Below, in pieces: positions 1 through 9,300 of a stretch of 64,000 nucleotides of DNA. Source of the stretch: Actinobacteria bacterium IMCC26207 (GTDB lineage: Bacteria > Actinomycetota > Acidimicrobiia > Acidimicrobiales > Microtrichaceae); contig LCZK01000008.1 of assembly GCA_001025035.1 (NCBI GenBank), positions 1 through 64,000 on the forward strand, written 5' to 3'. How positions within the stretch are numbered: position 1 is the first letter of the stretch; each line of letters opens with the position of its first letter. A program made the translations under genes and the position numbers. The notes beneath the pieces were generated by a model, which ran no database searches, was not told the origin of the DNA, and worked only from the letters and a program-made list of their open reading frames with translations.

Positions 1-182
1 ACGCCACCGGCTCGGGCCAGTGCGTCCATCCGCAACGCGTCGGAACCACCCTCGGCCAGCAGTCGCTCGGCGGCGTCCAGCAGTAGCTGCCGTCGCTGCG
101 CCGGGGGCGTGCGTGGTGCTCTGGCGCGGCCGACTTGCCCGGTGTCCGCCATTTTCTGCGTCGCCTGCTTCATCCCAGTCAT
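1..182 (-). CDS. TetR-family transcriptional regulator, N-terminal part (cut by window edge)
   Basis: The minus strand reads from an ATG at 182 off the left edge. After a basic tail rich in Arg/Pro come residues resembling the first helix of a TetR DNA-binding domain (RRQLLLDAAERLLAEGGSDA), then DALARAGGV, the start of the helix-turn-helix. The ligand domain lies outside the window, so the target is unknown. A second in-frame ATG at 173 is an alternative start and neither has a clear ribosome site. A perfect palindrome ends 3 bp upstream of the start, which suggests autorepression. By eye this stretch is clearly richer in G+C than the following genes. Confidence 0.75.
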   Translation of the reverse strand, partial: MTGMKQATQKMADTGQVGRARAPRTPPAQRRQLLLDAAERLLAEGGSDALRMDALARAGG

Positions 183-184
183 CG

Positions 185-203
185 TACCTACATCTCGTAG
201 GTA
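185..203. promoter_or_regulatory. Candidate TetR operator palindrome
   Basis: TACCTAC-ATCTC-GTAGGTA is a perfect 7-bp inverted repeat with a 5-bp centre, directly upstream of the TetR start at 182. Its position and size fit an autoregulatory operator. Binding is inferred. Confidence 0.55.
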
Positions 204-364
204 GTCAAGGAAAGGGGATGAGTCCGGGATCGAGGGCGCCCCGGGCATCCACCATGCCGCCACCGCAAGACGCGAGCATCAGTGGAGGGTTTGACCAGCG
301 AGGAGGCGAGAAAGCCGGTTTTAGGCCTCAGTCATCTCACCTTGCTGCCGAACTCAGGGCCGCC
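204..364. other. Gap between rhodanese-ThiF gene and TetR gene
   Basis: About 160 bp with no convincing ORF. It should carry the TetR promoter on the minus strand. I saw no clear terminator after the upstream gene. Confidence 0.4.
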
Positions 365-1540
365 TCAGGCAGCGGGTGCCTGCAACGGCGCAGGCTGGCA
401 CTGGTCCTCAAGCTCAACAACTTGAATCTGCTCTCGGTTTTCCCACGTGATCTGATTCGTCGGGTCCTTACGCAGTTTGTACTCCCGAAACTCCATGTCA
501 GCAGCGTCAAAGGTGAGGTAGCGACCGATCAGCGAATCACCAAAGCCGATAATCAACTTGATGGTCTCTACTGCTTGGATGCTGCCAATAATGCCAGGAA
601 GGACCCCGAGCACGCCTGCCTCCGAGCAACTCGGGGCCATTTCTGGTGGTGGGGGCTCGGGCAACATATCGCGGTAAGTCGGCCCGTTCTTGGGATCAAA
701 TACCGTCACCTGACCCTCAAAGCGGAAGATCGATCCGTGCACCACAGGAATGCCAAGTTTCACCGAGGCGTCATTGAGCATGTAGCGCACAGGGAAGTTG
801 TCAGCCCCGTCTACGACGATGTCGTACTGCGAGATGATGCGTTCCATATTCGAAGCATCAAGGCGAATATCGTGCGTAATCACGTCGATGTCAGGGTTGA
901 GCAAGGTGAGCGTCTTTTTTGCCGAATCAACCTTTCGCTCACCGATGCGATCGGTGTTGTGCAAAATCTGACGCTGCAGATTCGACTCATCCACCACGTC
1001 CATATCGACAATCCCGATGGTCCCTACGCCGGCAGCAGCTAGGTACAACGCGGCCGGAGAACCCAAGCCGCCAGCACCGAGCAACAACACGCGAGCCCCA
1101 AGCAGTTTCAACTGCCCCTCATCGCCCACCTCTGGCAAGAGCAAATGGCGGCTATAGCGATTTCGCTGGTCAGGAGTGAGCACCTCGGGTCGCTTCCAAT
1201 CGCGGCCCTCGTCTTTCCATTTGTTGAATCCGCCGATCATGGACACCACGTCGGTGTAGCCCAGTTCGCCCAACGTCTTTGCAGCAAAAGCCGACCGCAC
1301 TCCCCCGGCGCACATGACAATGACGGGCGCAGCCTTGTCATTCAGGCGACCCTCGACCTGAGCTTCAAGGTGTCCACGAGGGATGAATACCGATCCGGGC
1401 ACGGCACCTTGTTCAAACTCATCGGCCTCTCGCACATCCAGCAAGGCTGCACCAGCGGCAAGCTGGGCCTCCGCGGTAGCTGTATCTACCTCTTGGATCC
1501 CAGACTTTGTGTTGTTCAGGAGTTCTCGGAAATTACTCAT
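365..1540 (-). CDS. Rhodanese-ThiF/MoeB fusion, adenylyltransferase/sulfurtransferase
   Basis: This protein should activate the C-terminus of a small sulfur-carrier protein by adenylation and load sulfur on it (molybdopterin, thiamine, or thio-carrier pathways). Residues about 15-115 form a rhodanese domain with the active cysteine in CAGGVRS. Residues about 125-375 form the E1-like ThiF/MoeB domain, with the nucleotide loop GAGGLGSP, RQ near 190, D-x-x-DNF and the APSCSEAGVLGVLPG cysteine region. The CxxC zinc pairs of E. coli MoeB are not evident, as in many MoeZ-like proteins. In MoeZ/MOCS3 the rhodanese is C-terminal; here it is first. The ATG at 1540 is clear. The gene follows the sirtuin on the same strand with a 70-bp gap. 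Which carrier it serves cannot be told. Confidence 0.9.
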   Translation of the reverse strand: MSNFRELLNNTKSGIQEVDTATAEAQLAAGAALLDVREADEFEQGAVPGSVFIPRGHLEAQVEGRLNDKAAPVIVMCAGGVRSAFAAKTLGELGYTDVVSMIGGFNKWKDEGRDWKRPEVLTPDQRNRYSRHLLLPEVGDEGQLKLLGARVLLLGAGGLGSPAALYLAAAGVGTIGIVDMDVVDESNLQRQILHNTDRIGERKVDSAKKTLTLLNPDIDVITHDIRLDASNMERIISQYDIVVDGADNFPVRYMLNDASVKLGIPVVHGSIFRFEGQVTVFDPKNGPTYRDMLPEPPPPEMAPSCSEAGVLGVLPGIIGSIQAVETIKLIIGFGDSLIGRYLTFDAADMEFREYKLRKDPTNQITWENREQIQVVELEDQCQPAPLQAPAA

Positions 1541-1610
1541 ATCTGCATCTGCTCACTTCAGAGTTCGGGGGTCTGCTATTCGTATGAACTCTTAAACCCT
1601 ACCAAACTGG

Positions 1611-2375
1611 TCAAGATTCCGACAGGCCGGAGAAAATCTCGGGTAATAACTCGCTCAGAGAGCCCCGAAGCACCAGAGCCGACTCATCAAACTCGGTCCT
1701 CTCGGCATTCACAATCAGCACAGGTGTCCCCTCACCAAGTGCAATCGGGACCATTTCGGCCACGGGGTACACCGCGAGTGTGCTTCCCAAGCAGACCAAC
1801 AAGTCACAACTCGCAGCAGCATCAAATGCGGCCTGCACACAGGCTGGGTCAAGGCTCTGACCGAAGAACACCGTTGCCGATTTGAGTATCCCGCCGCACT
1901 CGCTGCATGCCGGATCAGCCTCGCCTGCACGAACTCGATCAAGGGTTTCGCTCATCGGCCCACGCCAGGTGCAAGAGGTACACACTGCTTCTCGGGTGTT
2001 GCCATGAGCCTCGGTGAGAAGCTCAGGGCTTGTTCCCGCTGCAAGGTGAAGTCCGTCAATATTCTGCGTGACTAATCGCTGCAACTTGCCAGAATGTTCC
2101 AATGCCACCAACGCGCTATGGCCTGCATTCGGCTGTGCAACGAGGACTGGATTCGACAATCGAAACTGCCAAGCTCGAACCCGTAACTCTGGGTCTGACA
2201 GGTAGAAGTCGATACTTGAGTACTTCTCTGCGTCTGGGTCCCGAGTCCACAAGCCTTTTGGTCCACGAAAATCTGGGATACCTGAATCAGTAGAAATTCC
2301 AGCGCCCGTCAGGACAGCAATTCCTTGGGCTCCTTGCACCAAGCTGCGAGCCTGGTCAATCCCCGCTGAGGTCAT
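1611..2375 (-). CDS. SIR2-family NAD-dependent protein deacylase
   Basis: Sirtuin of 254 residues, normal bacterial length. It removes acyl groups from lysines using NAD. Visible motifs are GAGIS and GIPDFRGP (NAD binding), TQNIDGLH, the catalytic HG in EAHGNTREAVC, two zinc pairs (CTSC and CSEC) and GSTLAVYPVAEM. The chain YLSDPELRVRAWQFR between the NAD motifs lacks the Tyr/Arg pair signature typical of succinyl-specific CobB, so acyl preference is open. It lies 6 bp downstream of the DUF427 gene on the same strand, so the two are probably cotranscribed. Confidence 0.9.
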   Translation of the reverse strand: MTSAGIDQARSLVQGAQGIAVLTGAGISTDSGIPDFRGPKGLWTRDPDAEKYSSIDFYLSDPELRVRAWQFRLSNPVLVAQPNAGHSALVALEHSGKLQRLVTQNIDGLHLAAGTSPELLTEAHGNTREAVCTSCTWRGPMSETLDRVRAGEADPACSECGGILKSATVFFGQSLDPACVQAAFDAAASCDLLVCLGSTLAVYPVAEMVPIALGEGTPVLIVNAERTEFDESALVLRGSLSELLPEIFSGLSES

Positions 2376-2381
2376 GGCAGG

Positions 2382-2666
2382 TCAGGACTCCACGCTGACG
2401 CCACGCCAGAATGCAACATGATTTGTAAGTTCCTGAGCGGCCTCTTTTGGCTCGCGGTAGTACCAGGCAGCATCTGGATTTTTCTGGCCGTCTACGAGCA
2501 GCGTGAAATAGTTAGCTGTGCCTTTCCAGCTGCAAACAGTGGTTTTACTGCTGGCTTCGAGGAACTCTGCGTTGACCGATTCCATGGGGAAATAATGATT
2601 TCCCTCAACGACAACCGTCTCGTTGCTCTCTGCAATCACGGTGTTATTCCATACTGCGCGTGCCAT
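2382..2666 (-). CDS. DUF427 domain protein
   Basis: A 94-residue single-domain protein matching the DUF427 family. Marks are the N-terminal ARAVWNNTVIAESNETVVVEG, the NHYFP segment, the core SWKGTANYFTL and the tail AAWYYREPKEAAQEL. The family is widespread in Actinobacteria and proteobacteria and its biochemical role is not established. The ATG at 2666 is preceded on the minus strand by GAGAGGAACGCAG, a good ribosome site. It sits 6 bp ahead of the sirtuin gene, the only context hint. Confidence 0.85.
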   Translation of the reverse strand: MARAVWNNTVIAESNETVVVEGNHYFPMESVNAEFLEASSKTTVCSWKGTANYFTLLVDGQKNPDAAWYYREPKEAAQELTNHVAFWRGVSVES

Positions 2667-2717
2667 CTGCGTTCCTCTCAGGACCTGTCATCTACCCCAA
2701 CACCCTAGAGTTTCAAC

Positions 2718-3155
2718 GTGTTCCGACAAATCGGATTCGACGCTACGGCTATGTGTGGGCAAGATATGGGAATGGAGAGTTCAACTCGGCCCTGGGGTTC
2801 GTATCTGGTGCTCAGCGATGAGGACGACCACAAGGTCAAGCGCATCACTGTCGACCCTCAGAAGCGACTCAGTTACCAACGTCATTTTCGACGTTCTGAG
2901 CACTGGTTTTTTGTCTCGGGTGAAGGCAAGTTTGTGCTCGACGATGTTGAGATTCTGGTGAGCAGCGGGGCTGCGGTTGATATTCCAGTTGGCAGCGCTC
3001 ATCGCATCGAGAACCTGAGCGAGACAGAGCCACTGGTCTTTATCGAGATTCAACACGGCACGTACTTTGGTGAGGACGACATCATCCGTTTGGATGATGA
3101 CTTCGGTAGGGCGAGTGATCAAAGCGAGCCTGTACCGGGCACTGCTCCCCGCTGA
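2718..3155 (+). CDS. Cupin protein, mannose-6-phosphate isomerase type II C-terminal-like
   Basis: The chain RPWGSYLVLSDEDDHKVKRI, the beta-barrel run EHWFFVSGEGKFVLDD, IPVGSAHRIEN and the ending GEDDIIRLDDDFGR match the stand-alone cupin domain found at the end of GDP-mannose pyrophosphorylase/phosphomannose isomerase enzymes. Metal-binding positions can be read from H in QRHFRRSEHW and H in SAHRIEN. A role in mannose or other sugar-phosphate isomerisation is likely. The start is uncertain: ATG 2718, 2766 or 2772 are in frame, and the family homology begins only just after 2772, so the first 18 residues may be untranslated. Confidence 0.8.
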   Translation: MFRQIGFDATAMCGQDMGMESSTRPWGSYLVLSDEDDHKVKRITVDPQKRLSYQRHFRRSEHWFFVSGEGKFVLDDVEILVSSGAAVDIPVGSAHRIENLSETEPLVFIEIQHGTYFGEDDIIRLDDDFGRASDQSEPVPGTAPR

Positions 3156-3212
3156 CAACCATCGCCGCAATCCATATGGTGCAAGGGTCCAGCCCTCGAC
3201 CATTGGAGCAAC

Positions 3213-3530
3213 ATGGCGAATCGACTCTCAGCTCAGATTCATCCTCTCTCATCGCTCATCAGCATGTCCGGATTGATTGCAGTCCTCTTCGTTGCAACGG
3301 CCTGCATCAGTTCCGATAGAACTCATCGGCAGCGGTTACCAAATTGGGACGCTCAACATGGACCGTCCACCGTTTTCCGAGGGCACGCCATAGTGCGTCG
3401 CCCGGTCCTGCGACTCGCAGCGTTCAGGCCTGTTCCTTGGCAGCCCACATCTGAAGACACAGGGGGCGCGTCTGGCCCCGACCGTGGAACCTGCGAGGCC
3501 ACCAAATCCTGCTCCCCAATCCCCAAGTAG
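3213..3530 (+). CDS. Possible small lipoprotein (doubtful)
   Basis: An ORF of 105 codons whose start resembles a lipoprotein signal: a hydrophobic stretch SGLIAVLFVATAC followed by ISSD, a plausible lipobox with the cysteine near residue 31. The rest is Arg/Pro-rich, has no recognisable domain and looks like chance coding. It fills an otherwise empty 480-bp gap between the cupin gene and the next gene. It could be a decayed lipoprotein gene or noncoding DNA. Confidence 0.25.
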   Translation: MANRLSAQIHPLSSLISMSGLIAVLFVATACISSDRTHRQRLPNWDAQHGPSTVFRGHAIVRRPVLRLAAFRPVPWQPTSEDTGGASGPDRGTCEATKSCSPIPK

Positions 3531-3637
3531 GGCTGTCTTTCAGCAGTGCCCTGTACCCACCGCACCCCCTCCCCTACCCCAACCCCGCCGCACTGGTAAT
3601 CCGACAGGCCTCGGCCGCCCAAAACATTGGAGAAAGC

Positions 3638-4183
3638 ATGTCCATTCTTGATCAACAAGCAGATGCACCTCACACCGAGCCTGAGCACGAGGCCCCGCCG
3701 AGCAGTCTGATTATTCGCCCTTGGTGGGACCCAGACCTTGCTGTAGCCGGATTTGATCCTCGCAGCGCCTACGTCGAGCGCTACTGGCTAGGCGTGCTTG
3801 GCCCATCAGTTGTATTCCTCCTTCGCCGCCTCAGCCGCGGGCTTGAAGAACACCCATCAGGGTTTCAAATTACTTTGGCCGACACATCGCGGGCCATTGG
3901 CCTTGGCGGCGGACTGGGGCGGCAAGCTCCCATCAATAGGACCATCGATCGAGCATGCATGTTCAACACCATGCGCCGAGGATCACCTACCGAACTTCAG
4001 GTTCGCGCTCATCTGCCACAGCTGAATCAGCGGCAACTTGCTCGCTTGCCGCTCGCTGTGCGGAGTGCTCATGAGCGCTGGCTGAGCGAACAACAAGCAG
4101 CCGGAGTGCGTCACCTAGAACCGATCAGGCTGCCGAGCTCGGCCGCTACCGGAAATCCATCGCCACCCCCGCGGGCAGCATAA
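3638..4183 (+). CDS. Actinobacterial hypothetical protein
   Basis: A 181-residue soluble protein that I cannot name. The centre has a well-structured stretch: WWDPDLAVAGFDPRSAYVE, YWLGVLGPSVVFLLRRLSR, then a Gly-rich turn IGLGGGLGRQAPINR and a Gln/Leu/Arg-rich helix ending in HERWL. The Leu/Arg pattern could be a winged-helix-like fold, but this is a guess. The start ATG has GGAGAAAGC just upstream, a strong ribosome site. It converges on pepA, with only 5 bp between stop codons. Confidence 0.65.
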   Translation: MSILDQQADAPHTEPEHEAPPSSLIIRPWWDPDLAVAGFDPRSAYVERYWLGVLGPSVVFLLRRLSRGLEEHPSGFQITLADTSRAIGLGGGLGRQAPINRTIDRACMFNTMRRGSPTELQVRAHLPQLNQRQLARLPLAVRSAHERWLSEQQAAGVRHLEPIRLPSSAATGNPSPPPRAA

Positions 4184-4188
4184 AACTC

Positions 4189-5682
4189 TCAGCTCTCCTC
4201 GGTAGAGTCCCAGGTCTCGAGCAACTCCAACAGGGTTCGCACAGCGAACCCAGTACCACCCTTGGGGTATTCGCCATCTGGCGCATCGAGGAATGCAGGC
4301 CCAGCCATGTCTAAGTGCACCCACGGTATTCCCGGCTCCACGAACTCCTGCAAAAAGAGCCCAGCTACAGAAGCGCCGCCCAAGCGACCGTTTCCGATGT
4401 TTCTCAAGTCGGCTACCTGTGAGTCCAGACCCTTGCGATAATCCGCTGGAAGAGGCAGCTGCCAGACTCGCTCCCCGGAGCGAGCTGCTGCTTGCTTGAC
4501 CTTGTCGGAAAACTTCTCGTCGTTGCCCATCAAGCCAGCAATGCTGTTTCCGAGCGCCACCATGCACGCACCGGTCAGGGTTGCAAGATCGACAATCGCG
4601 TCCGGTTCTTCCTCGGAGGCAAGCACGAGTGCTTCAGCTAGAACCAAACGGCCCTCAGAATCGGTGTTGAGCACCTCGACCGTGGTGCCATTACGAGCGG
4701 TGTAAACATCGCCGGGTCGCTGCGCATTACCGCCTGTCATGTTGTCGGTCATGGGAGTAAACGAGACCACACGAACCGCTACGTCGAGCTCAGGCAAAGC
4801 CGTCATGGTTGAGATCACGGCCGCAGCGCCGGCCATATCGCATTTCATAGTCATCATTGAGTCCGCTGGTTTCAGCGAGAGTCCGCCTGAATCGAAGGTG
4901 ATTCCCTTGCCGACGAGCGCAACCGTAGGGAATTCCCCGCCTTCTTCCTGCATCAGATCTGCCCGCGGCTCGTAGGTGAGCTTTAATAAACGAGGCGGCT
5001 CCTCAGAACCAAGATTCACTGCAATGATGCCGCCAAGCCGCTCGGCAGCGATTTCTTTCTCGGTCAGAATCTCTACCGTCAGTCCTGCTGCGGTTGCTCG
5101 CTCCGCGGCCCGATCAGCAAACACCGTCGGCGTCAGCGTGCCACCCGGCTCGTTGACCAAATCTCGGGCAAACCAAACAGCATGTGCCGTTACGCGTCCT
5201 CGTTCGGCAGCGATCCGTGCAGCAGTAATCTGATCACCAACGGCAATAGTGGCTGAGTCGGTGCGGGTCCGCTCGGCAGCTTTCGGCTTGTGCGTATCAA
5301 AGCTATACGCCCCAAGAATGAGGCCCTCGGTCACGGCTCGCACGCCTTCGTCAAAATCAAGACTCGGCAGAAGCTCCGCAGCGGGAAACTCAAAGGCGAT
5401 TTTCCTATGCGAGTTGACCGCTCGGGCAAACAGCGCTGCGGCGGTCCGCAACTGCACCGAACCGGCAGTCTCTGAGGGGCCGAGTCCCAGAATCACCCGA
5501 GTTAACTCGCCGTCATTCAGGACCAAGCTCTGACCCGCTGCGCCAGTAAAGCCGGCTCGCGTCATCGCCGCTTTTCGAACTCCAACGACTTTGCTGAGAC
5601 GATCAGAACACGCTGTTACGGCCAATGCAGTTGCACTGCCTGGGATGGTCTTTGCAATTTTGACAGCTACGGGATCAGACAC
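4189..5682 (-). CDS. pepA: Leucyl aminopeptidase (M17 family)
   Basis: Cytosolic two-metal exopeptidase that releases N-terminal residues from peptides. The length of 497 residues is usual for M17. The catalytic C-terminal half shows VGKGITFDSGGLSLKPA (metal-binding Lys and Asp), MKCDMAGAAAV and the signature NTDSEGRLVLAEAL with metal-binding Asp/Glu and catalytic Arg. The N-terminal half (residues 1-165) is the variable hexamerisation domain. ATG at 5682 is followed by SDPVAVKIAK. It stands alone, with the adenosyltransferase gene upstream on the same strand about 45 bp away. Confidence 0.95.
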   Translation of the reverse strand: MSDPVAVKIAKTIPGSATALAVTACSDRLSKVVGVRKAAMTRAGFTGAAGQSLVLNDGELTRVILGLGPSETAGSVQLRTAAALFARAVNSHRKIAFEFPAAELLPSLDFDEGVRAVTEGLILGAYSFDTHKPKAAERTRTDSATIAVGDQITAARIAAERGRVTAHAVWFARDLVNEPGGTLTPTVFADRAAERATAAGLTVEILTEKEIAAERLGGIIAVNLGSEEPPRLLKLTYEPRADLMQEEGGEFPTVALVGKGITFDSGGLSLKPADSMMTMKCDMAGAAAVISTMTALPELDVAVRVVSFTPMTDNMTGGNAQRPGDVYTARNGTTVEVLNTDSEGRLVLAEALVLASEEEPDAIVDLATLTGACMVALGNSIAGLMGNDEKFSDKVKQAAARSGERVWQLPLPADYRKGLDSQVADLRNIGNGRLGGASVAGLFLQEFVEPGIPWVHLDMAGPAFLDAPDGEYPKGGTGFAVRTLLELLETWDSTEES

Positions 5683-5760
5683 GTTTGGTCTCCTCTACAG
5701 GCGGTTCGGAATTTAGGGCTGTTGAGATTTAGGGATGTTGCGATTCAGGGCTGCGAGCCA
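5683..5760. repeat. Short degenerate tandem repeat at gene boundary
   Basis: Between pepA and the adenosyltransferase, and running into the latter's 3' end, an approximately 16-bp unit recurs about three times: ATTTAGGGCTGTTGAG, ATTTAGGGATGTTGCG, ATTCAGGGCTGCGAG. One of several similar boundary repeats in this window. Confidence 0.5.
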
Positions 5761-6280
5761 TCAGGGAGTCTCCCTCTTGCCAGCGGGCAAGTGTCCATAA
5801 CAGGTCAGAGAGTCGATTCAGGTACTCAAGCGCATGCGAGCCTTCGCAAGCCGCAGCCAAACTCTGTCGCTCAGCGCGACGCACGACAGTTCTCGCAACA
5901 TCAAGAAACGCCGCAACGCGATCCTCGCCAGGCACCACAAACTCTGTTGGCATCTCGAATCGGCTGGCATAGGAATCGATCAAGTCCTCGAGTCGCTTGA
6001 CCATCTGTTCGGTCACTAGGGAGACACCGGCAGTGAGCTTGTCGCGGTTTTGTTCATCAGTGGCAAGATCCGCCATCAGGACCCATAAGTCGCGTTCAAT
6101 AGAGACGAGCAGTTGGTCCAACTCTCCACCGGCACGACAATGCGCCCTGGCTAGCCCAATAGATGACTGCGCTTCGTCGACATCGCCGTAGGCAGTAGGA
6201 CCCGGGGCGTCTTTACGGACACGGCCGCCGTAGAGCAGGCCCGTAGTTCCGTCGTCACCTTGTCTTGTGTAGATCTTCAT
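5729..6280 (-). CDS. pduO: PduO-type cob(I)alamin adenosyltransferase
   Basis: Converts cob(I)alamin and ATP to adenosylcobalamin. The N-terminal motif KIYTRQGDDGTTGLLYGGRV is the ATP-binding signature of the PduO/MMAB family, followed by YGDVDEAQSSIGLARA. Later come FVVPGEDRVAAFLDVARTVVRRAER and YLNRLSDLLWTLARW, the usual C-terminal helices. I chose the ATG at 6280, because GGAGGA lies 10 bp upstream; a TTG three codons earlier sits too close to it. It is divergent from metH across about 100 bp, so B12 cofactor supply and a B12 enzyme share a control region. Confidence 0.92.
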   Translation of the reverse strand: MKIYTRQGDDGTTGLLYGGRVRKDAPGPTAYGDVDEAQSSIGLARAHCRAGGELDQLLVSIERDLWVLMADLATDEQNRDKLTAGVSLVTEQMVKRLEDLIDSYASRFEMPTEFVVPGEDRVAAFLDVARTVVRRAERQSLAAACEGSHALEYLNRLSDLLWTLARWQEGDSLMARSPESQHP

Positions 6281-6384
6281 GGCTAACAATCCTCCGTAAG
6301 AACTCCCACCTTACCGAAGGGATTGCCCTTGGCCGCCGCCCTATGAGGCACATTGGCAATGTCAGAAGTAATCTGATCTGCATC

Positions 6385-9300
6385 ATGGCTTTTTCGTATC
6401 TTGAAGCAGTTCAGAACCGAGTCCTTGTCTTTGATGGCGCAGCAGGCACCTGGCTGCAATTGCAGGATCTGCAACCTGATGACTACGGCTCCGAAGAACT
6501 TGACGGCTGCCCGGAAATTTTGAATGAAACTCGTCCGGCACTGATCCGCCAGTTGCACACCGAGTACCTCGACGCGGGCGCAGACATCATCGAGACCAAC
6601 ACCTTTGGCGGAATGCGCGCCACGCTCAACGAGTACGGCCTCGGGGATCGCACCGAAGAACTCAATGAGATGGCAGCAGGTATTGCCCGACAGGCCGCCG
6701 ATGATTATTCGACCCCCGAGAAGCCTCGATTTGTAGCTGGCTCGATTGGGCCAGGTACCCGCTTTGCCTCACTCGGTCACGTTCGCTACGAGGAATTACG
6801 AGATCAGGTTGCAGAGCAATCCAGGGGACTCATCCGAGGAGGGGTTGACCTCCTTCTGCTCGAAACCCAGTTTGACCTTCTGGGAATCAAGGCAGGCATG
6901 AACGGCTGCCGGGATGCCATGCGAGAGGTAGGCCGAGAAGTTCCTATTCAGGTGCAGGTCACGATTGAGTTGACGGGTCGGATGTTGCCGGGAACCGAAA
7001 TCGGTGCAGCCTTAGTTGCCCTTGACGCCATGAAGCCCGATGTCATTGGCCTGAATTGCGCCACGGGGCCCGAAGAGATGAGCGAGCACATTCGCCACCT
7101 CTCGCAGCATTCGCGCATTCCCATCTCTGTGCTACCAAATGCCGGCCTGCCTTCGGTTGTAGACGGACACATGCATTACGACTTGTCTGCAGAGCAGTTC
7201 GTTGAGTTCCATAAACGCTTCGTCACCGAATTCGGTGTCACCATCGTGGGCGGTTGCTGCGGCACCACACCGGAGTACATTCGCCAACTCGCCGAAGCAG
7301 TCAAAGACCTTCAACCCATGCAGCGGACGCCGGTTTTTGAACATGGAGTTGCCTCAATTTATTCCCCCGTCACACTTGGGAGCGAGGATGACTCAGCTAC
7401 CAATCTGCTGCTCATCGGTGAACGAACCAACGCGAACGGATCGAAAAAATTCAAAGAAGCAATGCTCGATTCGGACTGGGACACCTGCGTGGCGATGGCC
7501 AAAGAGCAGGTCAAAGAGGGCTCACACATCATTGATGTGTGCGTGGATTATGTGGGCCGTGACGGTGCAGGCGATATGGACGAGATTGCGCAGCGTTTTG
7601 CAACGCAAGCCTCGGTTCCACTGGTGCTCGATTCAACAGAGCCAGAGGTACTCGAGGCCGGCCTGCGCTGGCTCGGAGGCCGCGCCATACTCAACTCTGC
7701 AAACCTTGAAGATTCCGACACAGAAGGGTCTCGCGCCGACAGAGTCTTTAAGTTGGCTCAGGAGTTCGGAGCGGCTGTGATCTGCCTGCTCATTGATGAG
7801 GAAGGCCAAGCCCGAGATGTTGAATGGAAAATGCGCGTCGCACACCGAATCCATGACTTGGCTGTTGGACGCTACGGACTTGAACCGCAGGATCTGATCT
7901 TTGATGCGCTCACGTTCCCGCTGTCTACTGGAGATGACGCCCTGCGGCGAGATGCCATTGCGACGATTGAGGCGATTCGCAGGATCAAGGCAGAGCTTCC
8001 AGGCGTGACAACCACGCTTGGCCTGTCCAACGTGAGTTTCGGCCTCAAGCCTGCTGCCCGCCACGTGCTGAACAGCGTGTTTCTAGCCGAGTGCACCAAA
8101 GCTGGACTGGACTCGGCCATTGTCCATGCCGCCAAAATTTTGCCACTGAGCCGCATCCCTCAAGAACAACGTGATGTGTGTCTCGACCTGATCTGGGATC
8201 GCCGCGGGACTGAGGGTCTGCTTGCTGACGGCGACGAGAAATACGACCCCCTCATGAAGCTGCTCGAGATCTTTGCTGACGTGCAAACCACTGCTGTGGT
8301 TGTTGAGGACCGCACTGATTGGACAATCGACCACCGCCTCTCGCAGCGGATCATTGACGGCGACAGGGACGGACTGATTCCAGATCTCGAAACTGCACTG
8401 GCCGAGGAGTACACCCCACTAGCAATCATCAACGACGTGCTTCTCGCCGGCATGAAGGTGGTGGGTGAACTCTTCGCCTCGGGCGAAATGCAGCTGCCCT
8501 TCGTGCTGCAATCAGCGGAAACCATGAAGTCCGCTGTTGCGTTCCTAGAGCCCATGATGGAACGGGCCGAAGGCGAGACGGGCAAGGGCCGGATCGTGTT
8601 GGCCACTGTCAAAGGTGACGTGCACGACATCGGCAAGAACCTCGTTGACATCATCCTGACGAACAACGGTTACGAGGTGCACAACCTTGGCATCAAGATC
8701 TCGATTACCGAGATGATCGATAAGGCCCTTGAAATCAAGGCCGACGCAATTGGCATGTCCGGGCTACTCGTGAAGTCCACGCTCATTATGCGAGACAATC
8801 TGAACGAGTTGAATAGCCGCGGCCTGCAAAATATACCGGTGCTACTCGGCGGCGCAGCATTGACTCGAACATATGTGGAACGAGATCTTCGAGAGGTCTA
8901 CGAGGGTCGACTCTTTTACGGCAAGGATGCCTTTGAGGGCCTGCGCGTCATGGACCGTCTTGGAGAGATCCGCGTTGGCAAGCTTGATGTAGATGACGGC
9001 ATGGTTCCCACAGAGAAAGAACTTCACCGGCACCGAGTCGCAGACGAGGCAGGCGAAGCTGTAGAGATTCCAGAGCGATCCCCCGAAGCAACGATGGACA
9101 ACGAGATTTTTGTTCCGCCCTTCTTAGGCTCGAAAGTCATCAAAGGCATCTCACTTGATGACATCGCGGCCTATATCAATGAGACGGCGCTGTTTCGCAA
9201 TCAGTGGCAATTTCGGCCGGAAAAGCTCGCCGACGGCAGCAAAGAAACAGACGAGCAGTTCAAGGATCGCATCCGGCCGACCCTTCGAGAGCAATTCGCA

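Noticed and set aside
20-1042. Plus-strand 340-codon frame over the rhodanese-ThiF gene
   Set aside because: No domain is visible and it lies antisense to a gene with complete family motifs.
3156-3637. Small RNA gene in the gap after the cupin gene
   Set aside because: No strong stem-loop or promoter pair could be seen; only the doubtful lipoprotein frame was retained.
6281-6384. B12 riboswitch between the adenosyltransferase and metH
   Set aside because: The gap is about 100 bp and no B12-box-like sequence could be recognised.
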